This document shows, piece after piece, positions 1 through 8,726 of a stretch of DNA of 64,000 nucleotides. This DNA comes from Amycolatopsis saalfeldensis (GTDB taxonomy: Bacteria; Actinomycetota; Actinomycetes; Mycobacteriales; Pseudonocardiaceae), in NCBI RefSeq assembly GCF_900110575.1, contig NZ_FOEF01000017.1, forward strand, positions 62,001-126,000, in the 5' to 3' direction. The notes beneath the pieces are model-generated. The model worked only from the letters and a program-made list of their open reading frames with translations. It ran no database searches and had not been told where the DNA came from. How positions within the stretch are numbered: the stretch's first letter is position 1; every line of letters starts with the position of its first letter. Both the position numbers and the translations under genes were made by a program.

Positions 1-718
1 GCTCGGCGCCACGGGCTGCGTCCCGATGCTGGACCTCGAGGACAACCCGGCGTCCTCCAGTCTGCCGAACATCCCGGACGACCAGAAGGCCGCGTTCGGC
101 ACGGCGTTCTGCAATCGCGTCGCGGCGCGGGGGTACCGGCCTGGTGTGTACCTGAACAACGCGCTGGCGAAGCTCATCCGCCCCGACACCTGGGCGGTGC
201 CGGACCTGGTCATCTGGATCGCCCGGTACGGCGCGCGCCCGGACCCGGCGGCCGGGCGCTACGACATCCACCAGTACAGCTCCAGCGGCTCCATCTCCGG
301 CATCAGCGCACAGGGGGTCGACCTCGACTGGAGTTACACCGACGCCTACCTCACCAGCCACCTCACGGAGGAAGACATGCCCGACCGCGAACTGCTGCCC
401 ACGGACGGCGCGCGCACCCGTTCCGTCACGCTGATCGTGCCGAAGACCGCGGCCGAGCTGGTGATCACCGTCGGCTGGGTCCGGATGTACGTGTCGAAGG
501 TGGCGCTCTTCGGCCCGACGCCCGACACCGGCACAAACACGCTCCAGGCCCTCGACTTCAGCGCGGACCCGTTCCCCGTCGACGCCGGCCGCCCCTGGCA
601 GATCCCCTTGCAGGACGCCCGCGGCCAAGGCGATCTGGTGTCCGCGGAGATCACGTACTCGATGGCCCCGGCGCCGGACGACAAGCCGGAAGTGGTGGCG
701 ACCGCCGGCTTCCGCTGA
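1..718 (+). CDS. GH25-type lysozyme (muramidase), 5' end outside window
   Basis: The frame is open from base 2 and ends with TGA at 716-718, so the N-terminus is missing. The visible part holds the C-terminal half of a GH25 barrel: the acidic strand-end motif LDLEDNP, then PGVYLNNAL, VIWIARYG, and the closing HQYSSSGSISGI followed by VDLDWSY, typical of enzymes that cut the N-acetylmuramic acid-N-acetylglucosamine bond of peptidoglycan. A short linker ending EEDMP leads into a beta-rich C-terminal module of about 100 residues of unknown role. The next gene has the same layout (enzyme, acidic linker with DMP, about 100-residue tail). Whether it is secreted cannot be judged without the N-terminus. 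Confidence 0.85.
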   Translation, partial: LGATGCVPMLDLEDNPASSSLPNIPDDQKAAFGTAFCNRVAARGYRPGVYLNNALAKLIRPDTWAVPDLVIWIARYGARPDPAAGRYDIHQYSSSGSISGISAQGVDLDWSYTDAYLTSHLTEEDMPDRELLPTDGARTRSVTLIVPKTAAELVITVGWVRMYVSKVALFGPTPDTGTNTLQALDFSADPFPVDAGRPWQIPLQDARGQGDLVSAEITYSMAPAPDDKPEVVATAGFR

Positions 719-798
719 TCCCGCGCGGAAATCGCTCCGCACGAACACGTATCACCGCCACCCTCCGCGGACTCCGTCCGATGAAAGGTGGTGCGGTC

Positions 799-1569
799 AT
801 GAGGACTTCCCAGAACGGCTACAGCGCTCCGATCGACCCCGTGAGCCGCCGGCTGCCCGGTGGCACCGTCCCGCTGCGGGCGGGGGTGACCGGTGATCTG
901 CTGGCGTGGGTCGGCGAGCAGTTCCACCACCGCGTCGAGGCCCTGGAGTGGCCGGGGTGCTGGGGCTACGCGTTCCGGGACGTGGTCGGCGGCCAGGACC
1001 TGTCCAACCACGCCAGCGGCACCGCGATCGACCTGAACGCGCCCCGGCACCCGCTCGGCACCGCGCCGTCGGCGAACTACAGCGCGGCGCAGATCGCCGA
1101 GATCCACGCCTTGCTCGCCGAGGCCGCGGGCTGCGTGCGCTGGGGCGGCGACTACGCCGGCCGCAAGGACGGCATGCACTTCGAGATCGTCGCGACCGAG
1201 GCCCGGTGCGCCGCCGCGCTCGGCAGCCTCGGGGCGCGGTTCACCCCACCCGAACAGGAGGACGACATGCCTGGACCACAGGACCACGAGTACCCGCCGA
1301 GCGCGGACCGGCAGTTCCACCACCGCACCATCGAGACGCGCAAGACGTCGCAGATCGTCGGCGACGTCTGGTTCGCCCTCAGCTCCGGCTACCAGGACCT
1401 GGCCGACCTGCACCTGTACTTCAACCACGAGCAGGCGCCGATCGCGCTGGCGAGCGTCCCCAAGGACACCCGCAAGTGGTGGCCGGTGCCGGACGGCTGC
1501 GAGTCGATCAGCTGGGACTACGTCTGCGCCGGCCCGTCGTCGTCGAGCCTGGTCTACGGGCCGCGCTGA
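799..1569 (+). CDS. M15-family D,D-/L,D-peptidase (endolysin-like)
   Basis: Residues about 25-145 form an M15 zinc peptidase domain. The HASGTAIDLN motif gives the first His and Asp ligands, and GMHFEI gives the catalytic Glu/His region after WGGDYAG. Such enzymes cut peptide stems of peptidoglycan. A linker ending EQEDDMP leads to a beta-rich tail of about 100 residues, as in the upstream GH25 protein. I start at the ATG at 799 because AAAGGTGG lies 7 bases upstream; the ATG at 781 contains that ribosome-binding site. No signal peptide is visible, as in phage-type endolysins. It could be a domesticated lysin pair or a non-classically exported wall hydrolase. Confidence 0.85.
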   Translation: MRTSQNGYSAPIDPVSRRLPGGTVPLRAGVTGDLLAWVGEQFHHRVEALEWPGCWGYAFRDVVGGQDLSNHASGTAIDLNAPRHPLGTAPSANYSAAQIAEIHALLAEAAGCVRWGGDYAGRKDGMHFEIVATEARCAAALGSLGARFTPPEQEDDMPGPQDHEYPPSADRQFHHRTIETRKTSQIVGDVWFALSSGYQDLADLHLYFNHEQAPIALASVPKDTRKWWPVPDGCESISWDYVCAGPSSSSLVYGPR

Positions 1570-1586
1570 CCGGCTCGCCGGTAGTG

Positions 1587-1606
1587 CATCGGGGGCTTCC
1601 CCGATG
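1587..1606. promoter_or_regulatory. Inverted repeat, candidate operator before the PspC histidine kinase gene
   Basis: CATCGGGG and CCCCGATG form perfect 8-base arms around GCTT, 25 bases before the kinase start at 1632. The same core followed by GCCACC recurs at 12367-12384 in front of a small membrane-protein gene. A shared palindrome at two promoters fits an operator, plausibly for the response regulator encoded at 3079. Confidence 0.5.
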
Positions 1607-1631
1607 CCACCGGACGGTCCGCCGTGTGACC

Positions 1632-3032
1632 ATGGACGACGTGCAGGACTCCCTCGACAACGACACCGCCGAGCAGGTGACTCAGCCGGACGGGAATGGG
1701 CCCGGCGGGAATGGGCCGGACGCGACCGCGCCGTCCGCTTCCGTCACGGCTGTGCCCCCTTCGGGCGTGCCCGAGCCCGCGACGCAGCCGAAGATGTACC
1801 GGCGCCGGTCCGGTCGGGCGGTCGCCGGTGTCGCCGGCGGGCTCGCCGATCACCTCGGCGTGCCGGTGGTGTGGGTCCGCACCGTGTTCGCCCTGCTGGC
1901 GGCGCTCAACGGCGCCGGGATGCTCGCGTACGGCCTGCTGTGGGTCTTCGTGCGGCAGCGCGCCGAAGAGAGCGAAACGCCGAAGGCCAACGCGAAGGAC
2001 CGTCAGCAGGCGTACGGCCTGATCGCCCTCGGCATCGGCCTCGCCATCGCGTTCAGCACGCTCACCGGCGCCATCCGCGGCTGGGTCGCCGTGCCGTTGG
2101 CCGTGGCCATGCTCGGCGCGGCGGTGGTCTGGCGCGAGGCCGACGAGTCGCAGCGCCGCCGCTGGCGGATCGGCGCGAAGGACGGCGTCACCGGCGCCCT
2201 GATGGGCGGGGGCGGCCGGCGCTCGGCGATCATCCGGATCCTGGCGGGCGTCGCGCTGGTGGCCACCGGCATCGGCGTGGTCGTGTTCCAGAGCGGCAGC
2301 TTCGACCAGGTCCAGTTCGCGTTGCTCGCGGTGCTGGCGACGCTGTTCGGCGTCGCGGTGTTGACGGTCCCGTTCTGGCTGCGCCTGGTCCGCGACCTCG
2401 GCGACGAGCGCCGCGCGCGCATCCGCACCGACGAGCGCGCCGAGATCGCCGCCCACCTGCACGACTCCGTGCTGCAGACGCTCGCGTTGATCCAGAAGCA
2501 TTCCGACCAGCCGCGTGAGGTCGCGCGGCTGGCGCGCGGCCAGGAACGCGAGCTGCGCGGCTGGCTGTACGGGCCCAACGGCTACGGCAAGCCCAGCGAG
2601 AAGAAGCCCGAGGAGCAGGACGAGGGCGGCCGTCAGCTGTCCGAGGCGCTCGCCGCCGCCTGCGGGGAGGTCGAGGACCAGTTCGCGATCTCCGTCGGCC
2701 AGGTCGTGGTCGGCGAGGCGGAGCTGAACGAGCCGCTCACGGCGCTGGTCCAGGCCGCGCGCGAGGCGATCGTCAACGCGGCCAAGCACGCCGGCGTCGA
2801 CGAGGTCAGCGTGTACGCCGAGGTGGAGCCGACGTCGGTCACCGTGTTCGTCCGCGACCGCGGCAAGGGCTTCGACCCGGACGTCGTCCCGGCCGACCGC
2901 CACGGGCTCGCCGACTCGATCCGCGGGCGCATGGAGCGCCACGGCGGCACGTGCAAACTGCGCACCGCGCCGGGTGAGGGCACCGAGGTCCAGCTGGCCA
3001 TGCCGGTCAAAACCGGCAAGGTGCCGGCATGA
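1632..3032 (+). CDS. PspC-domain sensor histidine kinase (NarL/DesK-type)
   Basis: 466 residues. After an acidic, Pro-rich N-terminus comes a PspC domain (about 55-120, starting KMYRRRSGRAVAGVAGGLAD with its hydrophobic helix). Several membrane segments follow (about 125-260), then a HisKA_3 dimerisation box with the phospho-acceptor His in AAHLHDSVLQTLALIQKHS. The C-terminal ATPase domain shows the N box AREAIVNAAKHAG and the DRGKGFDP and HGLADSI boxes. It probably senses envelope state and phosphorylates the regulator 46 bases downstream. Start: ATG at 1632; a GTG at 1626 is in frame. The palindrome at 1587-1606 lies just upstream. Confidence 0.9.
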   Translation: MDDVQDSLDNDTAEQVTQPDGNGPGGNGPDATAPSASVTAVPPSGVPEPATQPKMYRRRSGRAVAGVAGGLADHLGVPVVWVRTVFALLAALNGAGMLAYGLLWVFVRQRAEESETPKANAKDRQQAYGLIALGIGLAIAFSTLTGAIRGWVAVPLAVAMLGAAVVWREADESQRRRWRIGAKDGVTGALMGGGGRRSAIIRILAGVALVATGIGVVVFQSGSFDQVQFALLAVLATLFGVAVLTVPFWLRLVRDLGDERRARIRTDERAEIAAHLHDSVLQTLALIQKHSDQPREVARLARGQERELRGWLYGPNGYGKPSEKKPEEQDEGGRQLSEALAAACGEVEDQFAISVGQVVVGEAELNEPLTALVQAAREAIVNAAKHAGVDEVSVYAEVEPTSVTVFVRDRGKGFDPDVVPADRHGLADSIRGRMERHGGTCKLRTAPGEGTEVQLAMPVKTGKVPA

Positions 3033-3078
3033 GCTCGCTATGCTCGCCGCAGTGCAGTCGGAGCGAGGGAGTGGTGTC

Positions 3079-3747
3079 GTGACGGAGAGTCAGCGGGAGC
3101 CGGTCAAGGTCTTCCTCGTGGACGACCACGCGCTCTTCCGCGCCGGGGTCCGCACCGAGCTCGATTCCATCACCGACGAGGTGCGGGTGGTCGGCGAGGC
3201 GGGCTCCGTGGCGGACGCCGTCGCCGGCATCGTGCGCACCAAGCCGCAGGTGGTGCTGCTCGACGTCCACATGCCCGACGGCGGCGGCGCCGAAGTGCTG
3301 CGCCGCGTGCGTCCGGAGCTGCCGGACGTGGTGTTCCTCGCGCTTTCGGTGTCCGACGCGGCCGAGGACGTGATCGCCGTGATCCGCTCCGGCGCGCGCG
3401 GCTACGTCACCAAGACCATCTCCTCGAAGGAGCTGGTGCGCGCGGTGGTCCGGGTGGCGGACGGCGACGCGGTGTTTTCCCCGCGCCTGGCCGGTTTCGT
3501 GCTCGACGCGTTCGCCGACCGCCCCGGCTCCGCGCCGATCAACGACCCCGAGCTGGACCTGCTCACCCCGCGTGAGCGAGACGTCCTCCGCCTGCTCGCG
3601 CGCGGCTACGCGTACAAGGAGATCGCGTCGGAGCTGTTCATCTCGGTGAAGACGGTGGAGACGCACGTGTCGAGCGTCCTGCGCAAGACGCAGCTGTCGA
3701 ACCGCTACGAACTGTCCCGCTGGGCCTCGGACCGCCGCCTCGTCTAA
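3079..3747 (+). CDS. NarL/LuxR-family response regulator
   Basis: 222 residues. The receiver domain (about 8-125) has the acidic pair in VFLVDDHALFRAGV, the phospho-acceptor Asp in VVLLDVHMPDGGG and the conserved Lys in GYVTKTIS. The C-terminal LuxR helix-turn-helix is LTPRERDVLRLLARGYAYKE followed by FISVKTVETHVSSVLRK. It is the partner of the PspC-type kinase immediately upstream and presumably co-transcribed with it. GTG at 3079 is chosen because GAGGGAG lies about 8 bases upstream; an in-frame ATG at 3040 lacks one. The stop codon overlaps the stop of the convergent exporter gene (bases 3744-3747). Confidence 0.93.
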   Translation: MTESQREPVKVFLVDDHALFRAGVRTELDSITDEVRVVGEAGSVADAVAGIVRTKPQVVLLDVHMPDGGGAEVLRRVRPELPDVVFLALSVSDAAEDVIAVIRSGARGYVTKTISSKELVRAVVRVADGDAVFSPRLAGFVLDAFADRPGSAPINDPELDLLTPRERDVLRLLARGYAYKEIASELFISVKTVETHVSSVLRKTQLSNRYELSRWASDRRLV

Positions 3748-4667
3748 ACCCGTTCCGGCGCCGCCGTTTCGGTGGTGGTTTCGAGTGTGGGCAGGGCTTT
3801 GCGCTTCAACCGCGTCAACGCGACGCCCGCGAGCACCACCACCATGCCCGCGATCACCCGCGGGCCCAGCTGTTCGTGCAGGAACACCGCGCCCAGCAGC
3901 ACCGAGACGATCGGCAGCAGGTAGCCGACCACGGACGCGGCCACGGCGCCCTCGCTGGCCAGCAGCTGGTAGTTGAGCGCGAACGCGATCCCGGTGGAGC
4001 CGACGCCCAGCACGGCGATCGCGATCAGCGGCAGCGGGCTCAGGTGCACCGGCGTCAGCCCGCCGAACGGCAGCACCAGCAGCAGGAAACCCGTCGCCAG
4101 CAGCATTTGCCCGGCGGACAGCGCGTACGGCGAGGTACCCGAGCCCGACAGGTAGCGGCCCTCGTAGACGAATGCGAAGCCGTAGCTCGCCGCCGCCGCG
4201 AGGCAGCCCAGCGCGCCCCAGCTCAGCAGCCCCGAGGCCTGCCACGGGGCGAAGATCAGCACGATCCCGGCGAGCCCCAGCACCAGCCCGGCCACGCGCG
4301 TCCCGGTCATCCGGTTCGGCACCCCCAGCAGCGGCGCCACCACCAGCACCCACAGCGGCGTCGTCGAGTTCAGCACGCCGGTGATGCCGGAGTCCACAGT
4401 GGTCTCGCCGATCGCGAAGAGCAGGAACGGCAACGCATTGTGGAAGAACGCGGCCACGAGCAGGTGACCCCAGGTGCGCTTGCCCGAGGGCATCCGGTGC
4501 CCGTGAACGCGGCACAGCGCCAGCAGCACCACGGTGCCGAGCACCAGCCGCGCCAGCACGAGCTGCACCGGCGAAAGCGCCTCCAGCCCCAGCTTGATCC
4601 AGAAGAAGCTCGAACCCCACATCAACGCCAGCGCCGCGATCCTGAGCAGGGTCTTCGTCTCGCCCAC
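3744..4667 (-). CDS. EamA-family (DMT superfamily) exporter
   Basis: About 307 residues with ten hydrophobic segments arranged as two EamA repeats. The first repeat begins LALMWGSSFFWIKLGLEALS and the second begins near WGALGCLAAAASYGFAFVYE. The family exports small metabolites such as amino acids or their derivatives; the substrate cannot be told. AAGGAGGA (4673-4680) precedes two tandem GTG codons, and the second (4667) has the better spacing. It is transcribed divergently from a LysR gene 100 bases away, the usual arrangement for a LysR-controlled exporter. Its TAG stop interlocks with the TAA of the convergent response regulator. Confidence 0.9.
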   Translation of the reverse strand: MGETKTLLRIAALALMWGSSFFWIKLGLEALSPVQLVLARLVLGTVVLLALCRVHGHRMPSGKRTWGHLLVAAFFHNALPFLLFAIGETTVDSGITGVLNSTTPLWVLVVAPLLGVPNRMTGTRVAGLVLGLAGIVLIFAPWQASGLLSWGALGCLAAAASYGFAFVYEGRYLSGSGTSPYALSAGQMLLATGFLLLVLPFGGLTPVHLSPLPLIAIAVLGVGSTGIAFALNYQLLASEGAVAASVVGYLLPIVSVLLGAVFLHEQLGPRVIAGMVVVLAGVALTRLKRKALPTLETTTETAAPERV

Positions 4668-4728
4668 CACTGTCCTCCTTACGACCAAGCGCCAGCTTCG
4701 CCGCGCCAAGACATAAGGACAAGCGAAA

Positions 4729-4748
4729 TTAACTGTAGGGACACTTAA
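4729..4748. promoter_or_regulatory. Candidate LysR operator between exporter and LysR genes
   Basis: TTAACTGT and ACACTTAA form a near-perfect palindrome (one mismatched pair) around AGGG. It sits in the 102-base divergent region about 20 bases before the LysR start. Size and dyad symmetry suit a LysR site, and a single site could serve both promoters. Inferred from position and symmetry only. Confidence 0.4.
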
Positions 4749-4769
4749 GCTCAGCTGTAGAGTCGAGGC

Positions 4770-5672
4770 ATGCTCGACGTGCGGCGGATGCAGGTGCTGC
4801 GGGCGGTGATCACCAGCGGGTCGATCACCGCCGCGGCCAGGAACCTCGGGTACACCCCGTCGGCGATCAGCCAGCAGCTCTCGACGCTGGAGCGCGAGGC
4901 GGGCACCGAGCTGCTGGAACGCGTCGGCCGCGGCGTCCGGCCCACCCCGGCCGGCACGCTGCTGTGTGAACACGCCGAGACGCTCAGCGCGGAGCTGGCT
5001 CGGGCCGAGACCGCGCTCACGGAGCTGAAGGAGGGGCGTACCGGGAAGCTGGCCATCCGGTACTTCGCCACGGCGGGCGCCTCGCTGGTGCCGCACGCCG
5101 TGGCCGCCGTCCGCCGTGAGCACCCCGGCGTGTGGATCGACCTCAAGCTGGTGGAGCCCGAAGACCCGCTGCCGGAGGTCGAGACGGGCCGCGCCGACAT
5201 GGCCATCGTCGTCTTCCCGCGGTCGAACCCGCCCGCCAAGGGGGTCGAGCTGCAGCACCTGCTCGACGACCCGTACCGCGCGGTGCTGCCCCGCGCCCAC
5301 CCGCTCGCGCGCAAGCGGACGCTGGCGCTGGCGGACCTCGCCGACGAGCCATGGGTGGGCGTCGACCCGATACCCGGCATGTGCCGGGAGATCCTCGACA
5401 GTGCCTGCGCGTCGGCGGGCTTCGCCCCGAACATCGTGGTCGAGTCCGAGGACTACCAGACCGCGCAGGGGTTCATCGCCGCCGGGCTGGGCGTCGGACT
5501 GGTGCCGGAGCTGGGCCTCGGCACGCCGCACCCGGGTGTCGTCGTGCGCCGGATCCGCAACCCGGAGCCGTGCCGGCTGATCTACGCCGCCGTCACCGCG
5601 CGGGCGGCCGGCAGCCCGGCCGTGCGCACGCTCGTGGCGGCCATGCGTGAGGCGGCCGGGAAGGCCCGCTGA
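4770..5672 (+). CDS. LysR-family transcriptional regulator
   Basis: 300 residues, the normal family length. The winged helix-turn-helix is at 1-60 (RRMQVLRAVITSGSITAAAR, then TPSAISQQLSTLEREAG). A linker helix follows, then the periplasmic-binding-protein-like effector domain from about 90 (GKLAIRYFATAG; later GFIAAGLGVGLVPELGLG). It most likely controls the divergent EamA exporter. ATG at 4770 leaves the usual short N-terminus before the HTH. The effector is unknown. Confidence 0.93.
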   Translation: MLDVRRMQVLRAVITSGSITAAARNLGYTPSAISQQLSTLEREAGTELLERVGRGVRPTPAGTLLCEHAETLSAELARAETALTELKEGRTGKLAIRYFATAGASLVPHAVAAVRREHPGVWIDLKLVEPEDPLPEVETGRADMAIVVFPRSNPPAKGVELQHLLDDPYRAVLPRAHPLARKRTLALADLADEPWVGVDPIPGMCREILDSACASAGFAPNIVVESEDYQTAQGFIAAGLGVGLVPELGLGTPHPGVVVRRIRNPEPCRLIYAAVTARAAGSPAVRTLVAAMREAAGKAR

Positions 5673-5678
5673 CCGGCC

Positions 5679-6872
5679 TCAGACGAACAGCAGCTGCGAG
5701 ACGCCGATGCCGATCAGCACGGCACACAGGACCGCGGCCACGGTCATGATCAGCTTCCGCCGTGCCGCCGCCTTCTCCGCGGCGGCCTCGGCGGACGCCG
5801 CCTGCTGCGCCTGCGAGGGGACGAACCGGGCCGTCGGCGACTGCGGCGGCATGGGCGCCTGCTGCGGCGAAATCTGCTGGGTGGGCTGCTGGGCCATCGG
5901 CTGCGGCGGCGCGGGCGCGTAGGGCACCTGCTGGACCGGCACCTGCATCAACGGCACCTGCGGCTGATGCTGCTGGGTCGGCAACTCGGAGAACGGCTGC
6001 GGGCCATGCTGCTGAAGACCGGGCTGTTGCTGGAGACCCGGCTGCTGCGACGCGCCGGGCTGGGCCCACGACGCGGGCATCGCGGGCGCCGTCGGCGGCA
6101 CGAACGCGGTCTGCTCACCGCCCTCGGTGATGGCGCTGAGCGCGCTCACCGAGTCGGCCATCGTCGGCCGGGTCGTCGGGTCCATCCGCAGCATCTTGCG
6201 CAGCGCGCCGGTGAGCACGCCCGCGTTCTGCGCCGGCCGCTCGGACGAGTTGCCGTCGTCACCGAACGGCGGCACCCCCTCGACGGCCGTGTACAGCGTG
6301 GCGCCCAGCGAGAACACGTCCGCGGCCGGCGACGGCGCACCACCGCGCGTCACCTCGGGCGCGCGGTAGGCGGCGTGCGGCCCGCCGCCGGTGATGCCGA
6401 TGTCGGTGAGCTTCACCCCGCCGTCGTCGGCGAGCAGCACCGTGCCCGGCTCGAGCGTCCGGTGGATGATGCCGGCCGCGTGCATCGCCGCCATCGCGTC
6501 GCCCAGCAGGATGCCCAGCGACGCGGCCTGCTCGGGCGTCAGCCGGCCGTGCTCGGCGAGGAACGTCGACATCCCGCGCGACGGGATGTACTCCATCACC
6601 AGCCACACGTCCTGGCCGTCGGGCAGCACGTCGAACACGGTGATCGCGCACGGGTGCTCGATGCGCGCCGCGTCCTTGCCCTCCTGCATCGCCATCGCGC
6701 GCGCCTGCTCCGCCCGGTCGGGCGGCAGGCCCACGGGCAGGTACATGCGCTTCATCGCGACCGTGCGGAACAGCCGGGTGTCGAACGCGAGCCACACGAT
6801 GCCCGCGCGACCGCGGCCGATCGGCTGGTCCAGCCGGTACCGGCCGCCGACGATGCTGCCTTCAGAACTCAA
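5679..6872 (-). CDS. Membrane-anchored Ser/Thr kinase homologue, probable pseudokinase
   Basis: 397 residues. The kinase fold is present: glycine loop IGRGRAGIVWLA, the beta-3 Lys in VAMKRMYL, APE-like YRAPEVTRG and DVFSLGATLYTAVEG. The catalytic loop, however, reads IIHRTLEPGTVLL where active kinases have HRDxKPxNIL, so the catalytic Asp, the Lys and the Asn are replaced by Thr, Glu and Thr. DFG is DIG. A Gln/Pro-rich linker (about 230-365) leads to a C-terminal membrane helix (about 372-395) with almost nothing outside. The TTG start at 6872 is supported by alignment: SSEGSIVGGRYRLDQPIG matches SDEGRLVAGRYRVMGKIG of the upstream kinase, 13 bases away in the same operon. It is likely a regulatory partner or scaffold. 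Confidence 0.88.
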   Translation of the reverse strand: MSSEGSIVGGRYRLDQPIGRGRAGIVWLAFDTRLFRTVAMKRMYLPVGLPPDRAEQARAMAMQEGKDAARIEHPCAITVFDVLPDGQDVWLVMEYIPSRGMSTFLAEHGRLTPEQAASLGILLGDAMAAMHAAGIIHRTLEPGTVLLADDGGVKLTDIGITGGGPHAAYRAPEVTRGGAPSPAADVFSLGATLYTAVEGVPPFGDDGNSSERPAQNAGVLTGALRKMLRMDPTTRPTMADSVSALSAITEGGEQTAFVPPTAPAMPASWAQPGASQQPGLQQQPGLQQHGPQPFSELPTQQHQPQVPLMQVPVQQVPYAPAPPQPMAQQPTQQISPQQAPMPPQSPTARFVPSQAQQAASAEAAAEKAAARRKLIMTVAAVLCAVLIGIGVSQLLFV

Positions 6873-6885
6873 ATCTTTTCCCGGA

Positions 6886-8517
6886 TCATGGGTTGTTCGA
6901 CGTCGGGGTCGTGGGAGCGGTCGACGTCGTCGGCTTGCCCGAAGACGACGGCGCATCGGTGGGGGAGTCCGACGTCTTCGGCGGCTTCGTGGGGCTGTCC
7001 TGCGTCGGGGTGTTCCGCGGCTCCGACCGCCGTGAGCTGGCCCGCCCGGAGGACGACGCCCCTGAATCAGACGTCTGGTCGGAGCTGCTGGTTGCCTCGC
7101 TCGTCGACGGGAACGCATCCGTGGTCGGCACCACCGCCGGGGAGGACTGCGGCGGGGCCTGCTGTTGGGAGGCGTCCGGCGGGTTGTTGGGGCTCAGCAG
7201 CCAGACGCCGAGCGCGACCAGCGCCACCACCACGACACCGCCGATGATGGCCGGCTTCTTCCAGGCGCCGGGGCGTTCCTCGTCCTCGTCGGCCGGGCTC
7301 GTGTGGCCCCGCGGGGGCGGGGGCTCGTCGTCGTAGCCGTCGTAGTCGTACGGCTCGTCGTCGTAACCGCCGGGAGCGCCGCCGCCGAGCGGGACGGCGC
7401 GGGTGGCGGCCAGTCCGTTACGGCTCGGGTCGCCGTAGAGCGGCGGCTCCTCGTGGTACTGGTCGTACCCGTCGTAGTCGTTCTCCGGGTAGCCGGTGCC
7501 TGCGGGGTATTCATCCTCGTCGTAGTACTGCTGCGCCGGGCCGGGCTCGCCGAGCAGGGTGCCGGAGTGCCCGGCGGGCATCTCCTCCTCGCCCAGCATC
7601 CGGGTGGCGCCCGCGCCCGCGACCGCCGCGGCGCCCAGCGTGCCCGCCATCGGCGTCATCACGGTCTCGTCCGCGGACCCGCCGAGCGGGGTCTCCCCGC
7701 GCGCGACGGCGGACAGCAGCTCCTCGCACTCTTCGGCGGTCGGCCGGTGCTGGACGTCGGGGTGCAGCAGCACCGCGAGCACGCTGGCGAGCGGGCCCGA
7801 CTGCCGCGGCGGGTTGATCTGCCCGGCCGCGACCGCGTGGAGCAGGCTCAGCGTGTTCTCCGACAGCCCGAACGGCGGCTGTCCCTCGCAGGCGGCGTAC
7901 AGCGTGGAGCCGAGCGAGAAGACGTCGGACTCGGGGCCGGGGTCGCCGCCGATGGCCACCTCGGGCGCGAGGTACGCGGGGGTGCCGGCGATCATCCCGG
8001 TCTTGGTGACCGTGACGTCGTCCTTGGCGCGGGAGATGCCGAAGTCGGTGATCTTCACGGTGCCGTTGTCGCCGAGCAGGATGTTGCCCGGCTTGATGTC
8101 CCGGTGCACGATCCCGACCGCGTGCGCCTCGCGCAGCGCCGCCGCGATCTGCGCGCCGATCGCCGCGACCTCCAGCGGCGGCAGCGTGCCCTGCTCCTGC
8201 AGCACCTCGGCCAGGCTGGTGGACTTGAGGTACTCCATGATCAGGCAGGGCTGGCCGTTGTCGTCGGTGACGACGTCGAAGACCGAGATCGCGTTGGGGT
8301 GGTGCAGGCGGGCCGCGATGCGGCCCTCGCGCATGGTTCGCTGCCGTGCGTCCTCGGCGGCGTGCTCGTCGAGTCCGGGCTGCAGCAGCAGCTGCTTGAT
8401 GGCGACCGTGCGGCCGAGGACGTCGTCGTGCGCTTGCCAGACCGCCCCCATCGCGCCCGAGCCGATCTTGCCCATGACGCGGTAGCGGCCGGCGACCAGA
8501 CGACCCTCGTCGCTCAC
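6886..8517 (-). CDS. PknB-type membrane Ser/Thr protein kinase
   Basis: 543 residues. The N-terminal kinase domain (about 12-270) has a complete active site: IGSGAMGAVWQA, VAIKQLLL, HRDIKPGNILL (about 137), TDFGISRAKD and GTPAYLAPEV. An acidic, Tyr/Asp-rich juxtamembrane region follows, then one membrane helix (about 422-445, IIGGVVVVALVALGVWLL). The extracellular Ser/Thr/Pro tail is about 95 residues and has no PASTA repeats. The GTG start has AGGGAGG upstream. It is co-directional with the downstream kinase homologue that lacks catalytic residues, and with two membrane proteins whose cytosolic domains are possible substrates (inference). Confidence 0.93.
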   Translation of the reverse strand: MSDEGRLVAGRYRVMGKIGSGAMGAVWQAHDDVLGRTVAIKQLLLQPGLDEHAAEDARQRTMREGRIAARLHHPNAISVFDVVTDDNGQPCLIMEYLKSTSLAEVLQEQGTLPPLEVAAIGAQIAAALREAHAVGIVHRDIKPGNILLGDNGTVKITDFGISRAKDDVTVTKTGMIAGTPAYLAPEVAIGGDPGPESDVFSLGSTLYAACEGQPPFGLSENTLSLLHAVAAGQINPPRQSGPLASVLAVLLHPDVQHRPTAEECEELLSAVARGETPLGGSADETVMTPMAGTLGAAAVAGAGATRMLGEEEMPAGHSGTLLGEPGPAQQYYDEDEYPAGTGYPENDYDGYDQYHEEPPLYGDPSRNGLAATRAVPLGGGAPGGYDDEPYDYDGYDDEPPPPRGHTSPADEDEERPGAWKKPAIIGGVVVVALVALGVWLLSPNNPPDASQQQAPPQSSPAVVPTTDAFPSTSEATSSSDQTSDSGASSSGRASSRRSEPRNTPTQDSPTKPPKTSDSPTDAPSSSGKPTTSTAPTTPTSNNP

Positions 8518-8726
8518 GCGACCTCCCTTTGGGGCTCCGACTTCCCGGGGCGGGACCTGCCCACCCCGAAGGTGCGACCAACCCGCCGCAGCACCGGAGC
8601 GTAGGCACCTGTCGTGGGCCGTGTGCCGGTTTTTCCGAGACCGGCCCGTGACAAGGCTAGGCGTTCACTCTGTGCACACACACGCGGCACGTTCTGGTCG
8701 TCTTCCCGGCCCGTGTTATGCGCAGG

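Noticed and set aside
1..1569. Prophage
   Set aside because: Two lytic-type enzymes alone at the window edge; no tail, portal, integrase or attachment site is visible.
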